Assembly: GCA_026874595.1 (NCBI GenBank) | Contig: CM049319.1 | Location: forward strand, 69,501-133,500 | Length of the DNA: 64,000 nucleotides | Direction: 5' to 3' | From: Sipunculus nudus | Lineage: Eukaryota; Annelida; Sipuncula; Golfingiida; Sipunculidae | Shown: piece by piece, positions 11,566 through 23,756 of the stretch | Layout of the letters: each line of letters opens with the position of its first letter | Position numbering within the stretch: the first letter of the stretch is position 1 | The notes under the pieces: generated by a model | What the model saw: the letters and a program-made list of their open reading frames with translations, nothing else | Told to the model about the DNA's origin: nothing | Database searches by the model: none | Program-made: the position numbers and the translations under genes

Positions 11566-12030
11566 TCAATAAGATTTTACATTTCCAAACTGATGTTTAC
11601 TTTGGTACATCTGTGAAAGATGTTTCACCTCATCTTTATGAACCGTTTCTAATTCTGGATTTATGTTCACATGTTCTATATATTCTTTTATTTTCACAGA
11701 TGGTGTGCATACGAGGCTGTCCTCACTGATCTGATCTCTATCACAGTCTAACCATAGTATGCTATTGTCTAGTTCGGGTTTCTCTATCACCTCGAAGCAT
11801 CCTGCTAACAGATTATCTGGTTTCTCACGTCCAAAGTGACGTTTCAATAGGTTTATGTGAAACAACCTATGTGACCCGTTGATATCAATTACATAGTTAA
11901 TTGTTTTCATGTTTGATACCTATCCCTGTAAAAGGACCCTTCAACTGGATGAGGAGTTTGTTTGATTCTCTTGGTAATAACACATACCCCTATCTTTAGT
12001 TTATGAGGTGTTGTTTTCAGATCATAGTAT
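11566..12030 (-). pseudogene. Integrase C-terminal (GPY/F-like) module, upstream of reverse transcriptase
   Basis: Minus-strand reading near 12030-11900 gives KRYYDLKTTPHKLKIG, LLPRESNKLLIQLKGPF (the G-P-Y/F core) and, after a frame change, NYVIDINGSHRLFHINLLKR, the standard ending of the integrase C-terminal module. The open frame 11910-11566 continues as the acidic linker with EVKHLSQMYQ, which in Gmr1-type elements joins integrase to reverse transcriptase. The catalytic core (D,D-35-E) was not found between this and the protease, so it is deleted or too decayed to see. Confidence 0.65.
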
Positions 12031-12379
12031 CGTTTGTAAGTTGTTGCAATGTTTTAGAATCTTACTTATCCCATTATACTTATCTGTATCTTGCTCAGTG
12101 TATTATTAATTCCAAGATGTTCTTGAAACCCAAATCTTTCGATCAAATTTTCTTCTGCAAATGTTTCAAACTATCATTATTTTGTTGTTCTTTAGATAAC
12201 TCTACTGGTTATACTGAAGGTACTGATGGTAACAGATTCAACTGTTTTAGAACACTTCTACCTTTCGGATTGTGATATGGTTTGTACTGCCATGACTTGC
12301 TCTACTCTATCATTATCATCCCTGACTGCTGTAATTGATGCGTCTTCAATTGCTGGTACCAGTTGCCAATTTAAGTTAA
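12031..12379 (-). other. Decayed spacer between protease and integrase remnants of element 2
   Basis: This is where the integrase catalytic core would be expected, but at about 350 bp it is too short and shows no recognisable motif. Confidence 0.4.
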
Positions 12380-12667
12380 AATCATGCGGATCTCTAGCTC
12401 CTTACACATTGCCTATCACTACTTCACATAATGAGTTTGGAAGATTAAAGCTTCCACCTGTTGTGACATGTATGGTGAGTCGATATTGATATTGTCAACA
12501 GGAAATACTATTACTGTGCCATCAATGAGAACCACTGATTGAACCCTGTCAATCCTTTGATCTGCTTTTACAAGGTCTGATCTGATTGCACAAGTACTAC
12601 ATCTGGAATCTTTCGGTACTGATACTGGGGTATTATCTTGCATAATTCTCCCAGACACTATTGGCAT
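12380..12667 (-). pseudogene. Retropepsin-like protease remnant of element 2
   Basis: The minus-strand frame 12667-12419 starts MPIVSGRIMQDNTPVSV and has DSRCSTCAIRSDLV where active copies have a D-T/S-G triad, so the glycine is replaced. A Pro-Asn.. segment and VVIGNV follow in a shifted frame near 12410-12385, the usual end of this protease family. The position directly after gag fits. The mutated triad and frameshift make it inactive. Confidence 0.6.
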
Positions 12668-12817
12668 GTTTTTTAAACATAGCCCCTACTTCCTCATTAG
12701 CCATTCCAAGTTTACGCATTTGTTCATCTACTCTCTTTTTAACATCGGCTTCCTGTTCACAAGTGTTCAGAGGATCCCGTGCTTTTTCTAAACCGGTTGC
12801 TCTTTTATATGGATTTA

Positions 12818-13996
12818 TATGATGTTCTCTGAGTCACCATGCCCTGAGCTGCCCGTCTTTTTAACTGAGGACAATCACGCCTATAATGATTTACTGCACA
12901 CACCTAACATGATATCTTTCCTGGTTTTCTCATCTCTCTTACTATCGGCCCTTTCTCCTCCCGCTGGAAATCTACGCCTGGCCCTGTACTTTTACTTGGC
13001 TCTGGAGTCTGGTTTTTGTGGTACCTAGACTCTACGTCCACCTCTATCTGATCCCCTAAGAAGAAAATGAATTCAATCCGTGGGCTTGTACATATGTTTT
13101 CGCTCATTTGGTAATCCGTATGAGAGTAGCACTTTCTCTTTCCTTGATATATACCAACAATTCTCTGTCACAACAGTTCTTGAATTATTCACATAGAGTT
13201 AAATCTCTAAAACTCTCATAGGAAATCTCTATCTTTGATCAGTCTATTCATCTATCGAAATAATTTTTGAGTGTGACCACAGAAGGATCGGGGGTTTCCC
13301 CTTTCTCTGGTTTACAAGTTCTACATTTTTTTCGAAATCCTTTCCGTGTCGGTCTTAACTTGTGCATAAGCACTTCCTTTACTTTAGTTTATGACATCGT
13401 ATCAGTTATACTCATTCGATATATGGCTTCTAAAGCCATGCCACCATACATGAGACAGCTTAAGAATGTTGCCCATATCATTGTTGGCCATTCTATACTT
13501 AAAGCAATGCTTTCAAAATGTTTGATAAAGCATCGAAGTTTTCCTTCTCCACATCAAATTAAGGTAAAGAAACAGGAGAGACTCCCATCGGAAAATTTTG
13601 AGAAATAGAAGTCTCAGTTGCACTAGCATTACTTAGATTTAACTCGTGTTCCTTTTCTAACTTTAACCTTTCTAGTTCATAGTGTTTTTCGGCCTCAGCG
13701 TCTTGAGCTCTTCTAATTGCCTCTGCCCCATGAGCTTGTCTAATTGCCTCTGCCCCATGAGCTTGTCTAATTGCCTCTGCCTTCTGAGCTTGAGCTTGTC
13801 TAATAGCCTCTGCCTCCTGAGCTTTCCTTTCTTTCTCAAGTATTTTTCTAGCTGCTTCTGCTTCAGCTTTGGCAGCTTGAGCCTCAACATTAGAATCAGC
13901 GATAGCACCGTCTATGAAAGCTATCAAATCAGCTTCCTTCAACCCAATCTCTTTCCTAAGGTCAGCGGTATTTCCTCTAATGGATATCACATCCAT
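12818..13996 (-). pseudogene. gag: gag remnant of element 2
   Basis: The minus-strand frame 13996-13559 begins MDVISIRGNTADLRKEIGL and continues into a long Ala/Glu/Lys/Arg-rich predicted coiled coil containing a 9-residue repeat (AEAIRQAHG). This is the usual N-terminal architecture of gag in this group. Frames then break, but FRDLTLCE, LLVYIKERESATLI and AKTYVQAHGL (about 13230-13080) fit the capsid C-terminal region. Near 12900-12850, NHYRRDCPQLKRR fits the second half of a CCHC zinc knuckle. Several stops intervene. Confidence 0.65.
13720..13810 (-). repeat. 27-bp repeat within gag coiled coil
   Basis: Three to four copies of AATTGCCTCTGCCCCATGAG plus CTTGTCT lie head to tail and encode the 9-residue unit AEAIRQAHG on the minus strand. 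The repeat stays in frame, so it probably arose while the gene was still coding. Confidence 0.8.
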
Positions 13997-15256
13997 TTTG
14001 TTCTGGCTCGAACAACTACATGGTGTAAATAGAACTAAGACTTGCGACTAGTATCTATCTTGACACAGTCGGCAACAACCTAACCCTGCACGATAATGCA
14101 CGGGAATTGAAATACATATATACCATTCCAAATCCAACTTCACCACAAGAATTGTTATTTATGCTATCTTTTATAGAATCACTCAGTTTGTCCAACAAAC
14201 TAACGTGTTCTCTCACAACCTCTTTGGCTAACAGCGAGGCACCCACGTTTCTACGTGAACGTTTTACCCGTATGAGTCTACTAACTACTACTTCATGTTC
14301 GTACACATTAGAAGCAATTATGATTCCACACGTAGACCTAGCTTTAATCAAAATGTGAGCTTTAATGGTCTCACCGACGCAACCACACTGTACGTCTCCG
14401 TGTGATCCTAATTAACGCAGTATCTATCCCTGCCACTGGACTCACACAAAACAATAACCTATTCAATGATTCATAAACTTACTGTGTGACCCTGGTTTAC
14501 GCAGCATTTATCGCTGCCACCGGCCTCACACATAATTAACCGTAAACAACAGTTTCAAAAACCTATCGTGTGACACTGATTATCGTAGTATCAATTACTA
14601 CCACCGGCCTCACAAATAATCAAATGTGAAGACCAAGTATACAGTTTATAATAAAAAGGTATAAACACCTTTATCGCAAATTGCCATATAGCCCTATAAC
14701 GCCAATATAGCTATAAGCTATGTCCATACCTGGTTTTCATTACAACTATCAGAAGGGGTATTATCAATATGGATTTATTATAGACTGCCAGCTGCCTATT
14801 GAAGGGAATTTACACAGTTAAGAGAAAAGAATGTCCTACCTAGCCCATTGTACCTTAGCCTTGTACAGCCTAGAACAACCAAACGCCTCAGGATGAGACT
14901 TCCAGTTTCCGGCCAGTCACTGCTCAAGGTCAGATTACCCAAGACCTTCCTCCACAGCTGTGAAAGCCTCTAGCTACCACCACTACAAGAAAGACTGACT
15001 TATTATACAGCTGTACTCAGCAAATTGCTCTAAAAGTATTAAGAAATAGTATTATGAAAATACCTATTACAAGTTAATGCAATTACATAAATGAAGCAAA
15101 TTACATCTTTAAAATTACATCTTTACACCATTCGAGTCATTCATTTAATATATGAACAGTATTTCATATATTAAGAGTAAATTATGCCAATACTTATTTC
15201 CCAAGTTACCGAATTAATAGATGTCGGCTGGACCTCTAGAAATTGTCCAGGGAAAA
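13997..15256 (-). other. Leader region of element 2 between LTR and gag
   Basis: There is no convincing gene here. A 98-codon minus-strand frame (14351-14055) has no recognised domain. A three-copy repeat occupies 14395-14625. The stretch 14640-15256 is AT-rich. Confidence 0.45.
14395..14625. repeat. Three ~85-bp tandem copies with internal dyads
   Basis: Units start CGTGTGATCC (14399), TGTGTGACCC (about 14482) and CGTGTGACAC (about 14569). Each runs through an ACGCAGTAT / TGCCACYGG core to TCACACA. The GTGTGA start and TCACAC toward the end make each copy potentially self-complementary. It lies in the untranslated leader of element 2. Confidence 0.75.
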
Positions 15257-15368
15257 TGAGCACGAACGACTTGTTGAAAATATAAAAGTTAAATAATTAA
15301 ACAATTTCAGTGATACACAATGCACATATGTTTCAAATGGCCGTATATACGTGTCCAGGTGCACCGAG

Positions 15369-15421
<53 letters not shown>

Positions 15422-16115
15422 TATATATAAAACAAAGTCTTCTGAATATTTCTGAATCCTGGTTAGGCTGTCTTTAGTGTTACACTTGAAGTTTCCTTAA
15501 GCGAGTGTCAGTGTCTAGGCCCAGACGACAAACACCTCTCCATGATACCGTCAGTGATCGTACCTCACACTCATCGATCGGACCATAATAACTTCAGTGA
15601 TCGGGCCTCACACTCATATAATGGGTACAAAGGCGAACCCCTGTAGACAAACATTATATCAATTTGCTAGTGAGGTAGTTAAATATCTATACATATTGTA
15701 TTAGCAATTCATTGGTTTATCGTTGGGCATTACATACGTCGTTCCAATAATTTATGCTTATATAATGAGTATATCGTAAGTTAACTTGTCCTGAACGATC
15801 ATAACAACATATACACGATAGTCGTGGTTTCTGTCAGATACTCACCTTAACAGTCACACTCAATTTTGGCTTCTGCTTAAACAAACATTATTTATTCTCT
15901 TAATAGTCATATTTCATGTGCTAAGGACTTATCATTTACACATTTACATGTCATATATCTAAAACAGGCTAACTGTACTCTGATAATCATAATTTCTATT
16001 TAAAACAAAGTTGTACATAACTTCTGATCAGGTTATTAGAATTACACATGAGAGACTACTGAGACAATTTCTCGACATAGTGTTCTGTGTAGCTCTGATC
16101 TAAAGGCTAGCAACA
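15257..16115 (-). repeat. 5' LTR of element 2 (right copy)
   Basis: Direct repeat partner of 6615-7414, with a long (TA)n tract at about 15369-15425 that accounts for most of the extra length. Divergence from its partner is substantial, indicating an old insertion. Its outer flank also has an A-rich purine run (AAAAAAAGGA), so an independent solo LTR cannot be excluded. Confidence 0.7.
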
Positions 16116-16121
16116 TCCTTT

Positions 16122-16220
16122 TTTTAACTCATTTAAATATATATTATTGTTTTGTTAACACAGCGCTTACTTTTTTGGAGTGTACGTATGTACGTGTTCA
16201 GCCAGTTTGTTTGATTCTTA
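16122..16220 (+). repeat. Displaced end of the element 1 LTR
   Basis: The segment matches 3011-3107 closely, sharing ATATATTATTGTTTTGTTAA and GTGTTCAGCCAGTTTGTTTG plus ATTCTTA. It lies directly outside element 2, so element 2 apparently inserted into the 3' LTR of element 1 and split it. Confidence 0.7.
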
Positions 16221-16926
16221 AAAGAACCTGAATGTCCATATCTTTTTCGGTGGGACAAATATAAATTACAGCATATGCTTAATCGTTATTTTACTATGAC
16301 ATAAGAATCATATTTGACGTACATGGTTTTACCCCATATATATATAGTTACATAGAACAAAAAATTTATTTATATATCGTTATTATTACATAATGCTCTT
16401 TTTTTTAATTTTGGAAATTGCAAATAATGGTTAAATGAAATTCGAAGTAAACTGGGAATTATAACATGATCTAGAGACATTTAGAAATAATCAAGACGCC
16501 CCGTGACATTGAGAGAAAGTGATAATTGTCCAAATGTCCACCAGACGTCGCTTCTCTCCGCTCAGTGGTCAGAAGGTGAAGATCGGCAATGTGAAAATAA
16601 CAAGAAACTTCGAATTTTCTCATTCGCAGGATTCAACCAGTAATTTTAATCTTTTCTAGGTAAAGACATTCTTCGCAATTCTTCGTTTCACTACTGATAA
16701 ACTTTTCCTTAATAATTCACAGAAATAGAAGTTTAGTGATGTATCGAAGAATGGGATGCTTCAACTAACAAGGTGCCAGAGCCACACGCATATAGGCCGG
16801 GTGGCGTCTCCTAGCGCCGATTCGTTTACGCCATCTTGTAACAGAAATGTCAATTTTTCGCGTCTCTGTTTCAAATATAAAATTCTAGACTTAAAAGTTC
16901 TTGCAGTACTTGCATATGTCTATATT

Positions 16927-16957
<31 letters not shown>

Positions 16958-17059
16958 CTGTGTCTGTGTCTGTGTGTAAGTACGCCTGACATTATGAAAC
17001 AGCGATTTTTTTAAAGTTCTCTGTCGAACTGGCAGAACTTAATAAAAATAATAATATTA

Positions 17060-17110
<51 letters not shown>

Positions 17111-18048
17111 CAGTTGGCACATCATGACTGTTCTAAGCACCGTTTTGTTTATGTATTTCGGTCGTGTGTATGTCATACATGCTGAACAAGATTAAAGTAA
17201 ATTTGTAATTTATAGGACGTCGACTGTTAAACATTGATTACTGACATCATTTAACACATTTGTTTTCATTAAAGTGTCTGATTTAGGGGTAAAATGTTAA
17301 CATCCCCAACAAGACAAACCCACTCGTTTTTATTTAGCTTAAGTCATAATTAATTACGAATCATAGACTCGAGACCCACCTGCTTCGGGCTCAGATAAAA
17401 TTTCTCCGCCAGAGCAATAATTACGATAACTATGTACCGTGTATAACTGAACTCCACTCGTGGTCGTGTCGGAGGTGGGTAAGTGTTTAGAATAACACTC
17501 TTGAGTCGAGCTACAGAAACATTACGGTGAACTCTGAACAGGGATTCATCCTGATGCCTTATTGACAGGACATAAATTAGTATAATAAGCCCCCTGCATA
17601 AACACCTGAACTCCAGGAGGTTTAATAATAAATACATATCATTATTTTACCATGGCTATTTAAATTCCAATTCAAAAGTACCAAAAAACTGGTCATAAAC
17701 TCTTCTTTACGAAAAGCAATTCCCATAAAATTCCATTGACATTGACACTAACAAAACGACAAATAAATCTATAGCCGACTAACCAACTCTGTTGAGAAAA
17801 TGACTGGAAAACCGTGTACTGTGGTGCAGCTGCATGTACTTGATAGACCTCAGATAAACAATCCAATAGTCGGCGACCAGACCAGCTTCTTTATAAGAGA
17901 GAACATTATGTTAACACGGCCAAAGGTACACAACATATTACGTTGGTATTTCAGGTATTTTGATGAAAAAGTACAGTTGTAATATCACCTTAAAGAGTCT
18001 GATTCAATCATGCTTAGATTTAGGCTGTATTCAACCACAACGCACACA

Positions 18049-18081
<33 letters not shown>

Positions 18082-18136
18082 CACAGAAAAAAAAACACTA
18101 TAAATTCCAACAGTCTTTTTCAGGTGAATGCAGTTG

Positions 18137-18172
<36 letters not shown>

Positions 18173-20519
18173 AATACATGTTTATATATAAATGTATAAT
18201 CAAGCAATATTCAGGTTATAGTGTTGCAGTATTTGTGTCAATTTCAATATTGTTATTTATCAGTAACAATTCAAGGAAAGACCATTTGATGTTTATTTTT
18301 TTGTTTCCTCAAATGAAAACAATTTGCACTTCCTAAATACTTAATGTCAGCATATAAATCATACTGATCTTTTTAGCAAGCCTTCAAGTAATTTTGCGTT
18401 GAGCTGTGACGATCGATATGGAAAATGAATACACAGAAAAGTAATCAGCAGGGAACCGATCTTTCTGTGTATTCAATTTCAATTCTAAATAAAATGAACC
18501 AGCATGGTTTTTCATACATCTCTCTCTCTCTCTCTCTTGAAATATATATATATATATACGGAGACAGAGAAAGCAAGGAGGAAAGAGAGATAGATACCGC
18601 ATGTACAACACATACGTATGTGTACGTGTGTTACAACGGTTATACGTCCAAAAAGATTTTGATGAAATATAAAACGCATGAATTCATGGTTACATATTAC
18701 ACCCAAACGCCTAACAGGCATCAAATATATATCATTTGAAATGAAATATGAAAACTTCTTAGATCAAGGGCCACGCAGTCCCAGACTCTGTTATCAAGAC
18801 AATCGTTATTTTCCCTTTATGTCTCTTATCAAGAATATGTTGAATGTGATTCAACAAACAATTATTTTGATCGTTTATCAGGTAAGTTGTAGTACACAAC
18901 ACTACATTACACAAAATGTATTTGTTCTTGGAAATATAATAAGTACTCTGATATCAAGAACAACAATAATTTCACTCTAGTAAACACGACATATAATGGT
19001 ATAATGATCACATTAATAAATTTATTTCCCCTCCTTTCTTCTTCACCGAACCACTACTGGTGTTTACAAAATGCAGGTAAAATTTTAAAATTTCTGAGGA
19101 TAAAAAGTAATCCAGTCTGATGTAAAGCCTATTTGCTCTTCGCCATGTAACATTTTTTTACTCGTCAATTGTCTTTCAAAGTTTACTGTTTTATACATTT
19201 CTTTAATGATACATTGATCTGTTGATTTACCTGTTGATCCTTTGTCGTCCATTTCATTAAGTAGCGTATTCCAGTTTTCACCCTCATTAATGCTGTATTC
19301 ATTTTTTTTCAAACTGTTCAATAAAATCAAGGTTTGAAGAAAAGAACGAAACCTGGTTGTATGCATTCAAAGAGTATGTATTCACAATATAGAATACAGA
19401 ACTCTTGTTTGTAACCTCTGTCCGGGCAACTATATAGCCTCTATATCTATCAATGAAATTTCAAATTTACACTTTAACATATTATTTCCTCCACGTGGAT
19501 GGTATGAGTAACGACTGGCTATATCTGGTTTCTAAGTCTCCACCGATTCTCCTCTGATTTTCTTGTTATTGTCCTTCTTTATAGAAGTAACTATCAGCCT
19601 TTCCCGAGATCGTTACTATATCACTTTCAAATTACAATCTTTAGAAGCCATATAACTAAAAACTGACAAATGACGTATCTAATATGTATATGGATAAAAT
19701 AAATCCTACTCTGTCCAATCTCAACGTCAGGTCATTCCATCCTGAAGTGTCTGTCCATTCACTAACTGCCAGAAAGTGTCGACTGGTGTGGCTAATTCAC
19801 CTTGCATCAAGTCCAGATTCAGTACTTAACTTAAAATAAACTGAAATTAAAATTTAGCTCAAGAAACACCATTGAAACTGGTTCCTAATAACTTTTCTTA
19901 AAATAAAAGATAAATATTTGTAGAAATGTTTGAATATAAGGGGTATATAGAAAAATGTTACCCCAACTGTTGATTAAACTCCAATGCCTGTAAGTATCTC
20001 CCCTAAGATAAATCGACACCACAGCCTATTTCTGTCTTATTATATTTGGGGACAAATTTATAATGTATACACATTTTTTATCAGATAATATTGTAGGGAA
20101 AAAGAAGGGAATCGCGTCGGACTATAATTTACCGAGCGTGACTCGGCGTTTAATGTTGGGGCTCCTCCAGCAACGAAAAGCCTGGAAAGGGGGTAACTAT
20201 GTGAAAAGAAGTGGTCTGGAACGGGTAAACTAAGAAATAAAGTAACCATGTTAAAATCATGCATGGTTGATTTTCGATGTAATATAATATATTTGATATG
20301 ACCGGATGAGGTCTACAAGGCAGCAAAAATAAGGGGTGGGGGAGGGATAAAGGGGAGGAGGCATGTGCCCTCTGTGTCTTCAAACTGGTCCTTACATAAC
20401 ACTGTACTGTTTATATTCGTCAAAAAATTGCATTACTGTTAGATAAATCATACAAATCATACGATTATAAGTACTTGCTAAAAACAGGTTTGTCCACATA
20501 ATGCATGTACAGTGAAACA
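16221..20519. other. AT-rich gene-free region with microsatellites
   Basis: It holds a (TA)n(TG)n tract near 16926-16976, (ATT)n at 17059-17109, (TA)n at about 18051-18080 and 18140-18170, and (CT)n/(TA)n at 18519-18558. Open frames of 60-104 codons, such as 19366-19085 minus, show no recognised domain or splice context. No gene is called. Confidence 0.5.
17059..17109. repeat. (ATT)n microsatellite
   Basis: About 17 perfect ATT/TTA trinucleotides in a row. Confidence 0.95.
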
Positions 20520-20564
20520 TGTCTAATAAAGCTACCGTGGGACTGATCAAAAATAATTCTTTAT

Positions 20565-20790
20565 TCAGAGATGGTCTTATTAGACAGGTCGTTTATAAAT
20601 TGAGTGCTTTCGGTTCATTCAAGGGTTGTCTTAATAGACAGGTTGTCTTATTAGACAAACGATCTTATTAGACAGATGGTCTTATTAGACAGATGGTCTT
20701 ATTAGACAGATGGTCTTAATAGACAGGTAGTCTTATTAGACAGATGGTCTTAATAGACAGGTAGTCTTATTAGACAGATGATCCTTCTTC
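20565..20790. repeat. Tandem 17-18-bp dyad-symmetric repeat
   Basis: About ten copies of GTCTTATTAGACAGATG occur, most densely at 20640-20780. The core GTCTTATTAGAC is nearly its own reverse complement, so each unit is a small palindrome. Confidence 0.85.
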
Positions 20791-23377
20791 AGATAGATTC
20801 GACTCTATCTCCAAATATTTCATTGTTATATGTGTGGGTCATTGGAACAATCGATTACATTTTGGATGCGGACTTTGCTGGGACGTTTTATACGTAAGAC
20901 GCAAAGATTTGCTGCTCAGATCATTCTGTTAGTTATGTTTTAAACCGAACAGTGACATCATATTCGCCGTCCAGGTGTATTAAACTTGCCACCATCTGTT
21001 TACAAACTATGATTTTATCGTAGACCACAAGCATGGCGTTGATTGTATTGGTTCAAATTGAAAATGAGACGTTATGCTGGAAGTAGTAAGCATGAAGGAA
21101 TAGGCCAAGGTGTGCTGATTTTATGTTCATGGTTACAAATCATAATTTACAAAAGTAGACAAGAAGTATACTTTTATGGTACAATGAAATGAATTCCTCT
21201 TACAATGTTTGCACTAGGCGTGGTCTTCATGTATGGGGCTGTACTAGCAGTTACAGCAGGTCTGTATGAGAAATGCATTTGTTTAATTATTAGCATATCT
21301 GACATTTAGAGTGGTGCCTGAAACTATGTGTTAAATAAAGTAGGATGGGCGACTTGGCTTAGTCTATAGAACACGAAAAATACTTTCAAATTAAAAATGA
21401 GTATATAATAAGTGAGAGAAGAAGAAGAGGGATGTTATTGATACACAGACCCTTAAAGTGATTTTGTTTGTTGTTAAACAGGCTGCAAAGTCTGCCTTCT
21501 TGTCTGAATTTGACATCTGCTGTTGTTTACATAATTTTTCATGGAATCTTTGTCTGAAGAAAAGCCCAAAAACCAACAATTGGTAAGTGAAGGATATCAA
21601 TTACAATTTCAATTTCTTACTGACTCTTACTGACTTTGAACCCTAACGTCATTTGGGTAGTTTGATGACATGTTGTGGCATTTAAACCGCCGGTCTGTCC
21701 TGGAGTAACTAGTGGCGTACAGGGTGATCAAACCTGAGTCACATGACTCTGGACAGCACACCCAGGCCACATCAAACCGAGAAATGGTAACCTTAAAATA
21801 GTAGAACGTACAGGGAAGAATTATGAAGACTTTGTATGTATAACTGCACACATTAAAGTTTAATCCTCTCCTGAGCTTCTTACAACATGTAAACAAATAC
21901 AAGTAATTAAAATCAACATTAAGAACACCACGGGGCAATAAAAAGGATATAAAACTGAAACATTAATACTGTCACCGAAAAACTGAAATTAAAAAGGTTA
22001 CATTTGATATATTTTCAGAGACTTTATATACAATGCTTCCACTTCCGATTTTACTTGCGGGATGTATAAAAGTTTTAATTCCTATAAAAGCTGCGATGGA
22101 AGGCTGACTTGTATCACGTGATACAAAACATGACCGATAAACATGACATCAGAGGCATCCACAACGATTAAGAAATGCATGGCTTTACAATTTATACCGA
22201 TGTAATATGCAATACATTTTCTGTGTTTTTGGGGTAACGGATGGAATTTTAGGACCATTACACCTTTATGTCCCTCACCAAGGTCTATATATGGAACACA
22301 TCTGAAGCCACCATTGATATATATGTGCAGTCACCTTGCTGGGCGTCTCCCCAGAAAATATATGCCTATACATTAGAAAGCGCTCAGCGTAATGTCGACA
22401 ATATATAACGTGTTTCTGTGTATCCGTATAGTGTCAGTCTCCGGTATGGTTGAAAAAGTGTCATTGGTATGGGAAATTCTTCTTATGGGGACTTATGATG
22501 ATATTGTACACTAGTATAATCATATTTATTATGAATTCTTTATCCTATTGTCGGTGACACTCAATAGTCGGTCATTGGAGTAAAATGTTTTAAATCTGTT
22601 TGAATGTGTTTGGTATAAATGAGGCATGTTTTATTGTGGGCATGCGGTCTTGTAAATAAATCATATGGAAAATTATATGGTAAAAATGATGAGTAAAATA
22701 GGATGATAGTAATTTGTGGTATAATTACAATAATCTGTAATATGATTACAAACATAATGATACCTGTATGTAAAAGACTCTGTATGTTATCTATGTTAAG
22801 ATCATCGATGTCAAAGCTTTATGTCAATGAACTTTCTTCTCATTATATACAATAACGACGTAAACAGCAAAAATAGGTATTTTCAGTTACACTGTGTTCT
22901 TTTATTATCCAGATGGGTCATTTTAAATTTTGCATAAACACTTCTATGTCAGTTAAATTGACAATTATGAATGATTTAAAGTTAATCATGATTATTAAGC
23001 TTCATCATATCAATTGAACGAGGTTTATCAACCAGTGTGTGATGCATGAAGCGACTCGTTACAGTAAATCCTGGGTTATCTTCTCCTGCCCACAACTGAA
23101 CATATTATCAGTTAGAAAGATCGTGTGAAAGTCATTTTGCCGGAGAAAATCGAGGCATGAATCTAATTCATGACAACTGGTGGAACGAAACACCTACCAT
23201 TCATTTTCCTACGAAATACAGTTATTTAAAAATCTGAGTAAACTATGTTCAACAATATTTCAGCCCCAAAGAGGGCAGTCATCATAGCATAGGTTTCATT
23301 TAAGGGCAAGGTTATTTGGTTTACGACTAGACAGTTATTATTTCACAACTGCTGAAAAGATGATGCCAGATAAATTT
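20791..23377. other. Gene-free stretch, nothing recognised
   Basis: AT-rich sequence with scattered open frames of 60-103 codons on the minus strand (for example 21938-21627). None has a recognisable domain, paired splice sites or a compositional shift. Confidence 0.5.
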
Positions 23378-23598
23378 AACGCTCTGAAAACACACCCGTC
23401 ACTAGATGATGTCATGTAAACTGTAACACTCTGAAAACACGGCCGTCAATAGATGATGTCATGTTAATTGTAACGCTTAGAAAACACACTCGTCAATAGA
23501 TGATGTCATGTAAATAGTAACGCTCTGAAAACACACTCGTCAATAGATGATGTAATTAAAAGTGTAACGCTCTTAAAACACACTAGTCTAAAATATAG
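23378..23598. repeat. 47-bp tandem repeat, about 4.7 copies
   Basis: Starts of AACGCTCTGAAAACACACNCG fall at 23378, 23425, 23472, 23519 and 23566, exactly 47 bp apart. Each unit also contains GTCAATAGATGATGTCATG. Confidence 0.9.
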
Positions 23599-23756
23599 AA
23601 AGTTGTTCACATGTTTTATCCTGGGAAAGATTCCAAACGGATCATTAAAACATAACTTTATCATTTGAAAGTCGCCAGACAACTAGTAAGGGAAAGGCGT
23701 GCGCATTACTCGAGTCCGAGTTTTCTAAATGGAGGATTCATGTAGGCTTGCAAATT

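Larger units (their letters stand above)
6615..16115 (-). mobile_element. Decayed Ty3/gypsy-like LTR retrotransposon (element 2), integrase-first order
   Basis: Two direct repeats of 800 and 859 bp bound the element. On the minus strand each begins TGTTGCTAGCC and ends GTTCGTGCTCA (TG...CA). Reading the minus strand from 16115 down: LTR, leader, gag (13996-12818), protease (12667-12380), integrase C-terminal module (about 12030-11566), reverse transcriptase (11534-10810), an unrelated stretch, polypurine tract AAAAAAGGG, LTR. Integrase before reverse transcriptase is the Gmr1-type order. All parts carry stops and frameshifts. No clear target-site duplication was found. Confidence 0.75.

Noticed and set aside
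13682-14032. 116-codon plus-strand Cys/Ser/Leu frame
   Set aside because: It is antisense to the gag coiled-coil repeat of element 2, which explains it.
19085-19366. 93-codon minus-strand frame with ordinary amino-acid composition
   Set aside because: No recognised domain, no splice partners and AT-rich surroundings. This length is expected by chance in a window of this size.
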